This document shows, one piece after another, positions 63,151-64,000 of a stretch of DNA of 64,000 bases. The position numbers and the translations under genes are program-made. The DNA lies in contig JAHDVF020001564.1 in the NCBI GenBank assembly GCA_022606425.2, positions 496,001 through 560,000 on the forward strand, given 5' to 3'. How positions within the stretch are numbered: position 1 is the first letter of the stretch; each line of letters opens with the position of its first letter. The notes below the pieces were generated by a model. The model worked only from the letters and a program-made list of their open reading frames with translations, ran no database searches and had not been told where the DNA came from. Origin of the DNA: Lepidostoma basale (taxonomy: Eukaryota > Arthropoda > Insecta > Trichoptera > Lepidostomatidae).

Positions 63151-63257
63151 AAATTTTATAATAACAGTAATAATGTTGAAGTATCACAGTGTTTCGGCCA
63201 AAATTATCACGAAATTTCAATTTCAATCCAAAACTTAATTTTTAGAGTTTATAGATA

Positions 63258-63523
63258 CAGTAGAATGTCGTTTATCCGGATGTCAGTTATCCGGAACGTC
63301 AATTTATTGGACAAACCGAGATGATGAAGCGTTCTGTACCGTGACCTACACAACGTTGGGTGTGGTTGCATCAACCATCTCCTCCCTCCTCCTCTCGTGC
63401 TCCCCCACACCCTACGGACAGTCAGTCTCCCGCTGTGTTTGACTTTCAACGTGTCACTTCGTTAGTTTCAACCTGTCATTATTTATCCGGTCCCATTTAG
63501 TCCGGATAAACGACGTTCTATTG
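63258..63523. mobile_element. Tigger/pogo-like MITE
   Basis: Ends read inward: CAGTAGAATGTCGTTTATCC and CAATAGAACGTCGTTTATCC, flanked by TA on both sides (63256-63257, 63524-63525). 266 bp, related to the element at 17141-17846. Confidence 0.75.
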
Positions 63524-63895
63524 TATCAAGAGTATTGAGATTTTCGAGGTTTTTGAAGAATATTTTTATTTAGTGTTTCCTAGGACTTCATTAGTATTAG
63601 AATTAAATTGATTCATAGCCGAATGCATTTAATATAATAGATGGTATATAAATCTCTGTATTGCACTTATAATAGCTTGCTGCAAATAAATCATTAGTCG
63701 TCTTTCCATTGTTGTTTTAATTTAGAATACTCGGTCAGTGTTTATCAAAATGCTTACATGTTGTTATATTTTCTGTGAATGCTTCTTACAAATTAATTAG
63801 AGAGCTACTAGTGACATTGAAGCGGCAAAATTGGTGAGTTATACTGTTTTTTAATTATTTTTTTCCATATTTGAATTCAATATTCATTTCTTCAG

Positions 63896-64000
63896 ACTTA
63901 TTCCGGGAATCTATGAGAACTCTGCTATCTTGGAAATTGTCCATCTTTATGTTCCGGATCTTCAACAACATCAGAAAATACCATTTTATATTACAATGTG
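63896..64000 (+). mobile_element. CR1/Jockey-group LINE fragment, runs off the window
   Basis: The plus frame reads LIPGIYENSAILEIVHLYVP followed by DLQQHQKIPFYI, aligned with [20 protein letters not shown] of the 12062-12565 copy. Confidence 0.55.

Noticed and set aside
63801..63833. 33-bp microexon between attag and gtgagt
   Set aside because: It fits in phase but matches neither the expected dynein linker nor the family, and the acceptor has no pyrimidine tract.
1..64000. CRISPR arrays, operons or prokaryotic features
   Set aside because: The spliced genes, SINEs and LINEs are eukaryotic; the tandem arrays have no spacers.

Overview
The window looks like arthropod, most likely insect, nuclear DNA. 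It is AT-rich, has small exons in long introns, and is crowded with non-LTR retrotransposon debris, tRNA-derived SINEs, small DNA transposons and fold-back repeats. I cannot name the order or species. Three host genes are supported. (1) 25-5058 (+): the last four exons of a short-chain dehydrogenase of the retinol dehydrogenase 11-14 type, in which the catalytic Ser and Tyr appear to be replaced. (2) 10605-13182 (-): a complete five-exon Max gene (bHLH-leucine zipper partner of Myc, 172 residues). (3) 20923 to beyond the last recognised exon at 60677 (+): 28 consecutive exons giving the N-terminal 1448 residues of an axonemal outer-arm beta dynein heavy chain (DNAH9/11/17 class). All of its exon phases join. 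The AAA motor must lie beyond the right edge. A perfect palindromic RFX X-box lies 127 bp upstream of its ATG, as expected for a ciliary gene.

Layout: 1-5.1 kb dehydrogenase with RTE-type LINE fragments in its introns; 5.1-10.6 kb repeats only; 10.6-13.2 kb Max; 13.2-20.8 kb repeats and nested DNA transposons; 20.9-60.7 kb dynein, whose introns hold most of the repeats, two minisatellites and a nearly full RTE reverse transcriptase (51.5-53.5 kb); 60.7-64 kb DNA transposons, a broken tandem array and an unexplained 128-codon open exon (62467-62850) that could end a short dynein isoform.

The most striking signal is in the repeats. At least seven fold-back or short repeat families with different sequences share one architecture: a CTGANGA-like box, one extra nucleotide, a short hairpin, GAAA, then a palindrome such as ACCGGT, ACATGT or ACAGCTGT followed by H. 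This is the layout of minimal type I hammerhead ribozymes with a tiny stem III, as known from Penelope-like elements and retrozymes. Several copies keep the full core (26874-26905, 37132-37167, 21778-21805, 6928-6959), and many occur as head-to-head inverted pairs. The three genes show no sign of working together.
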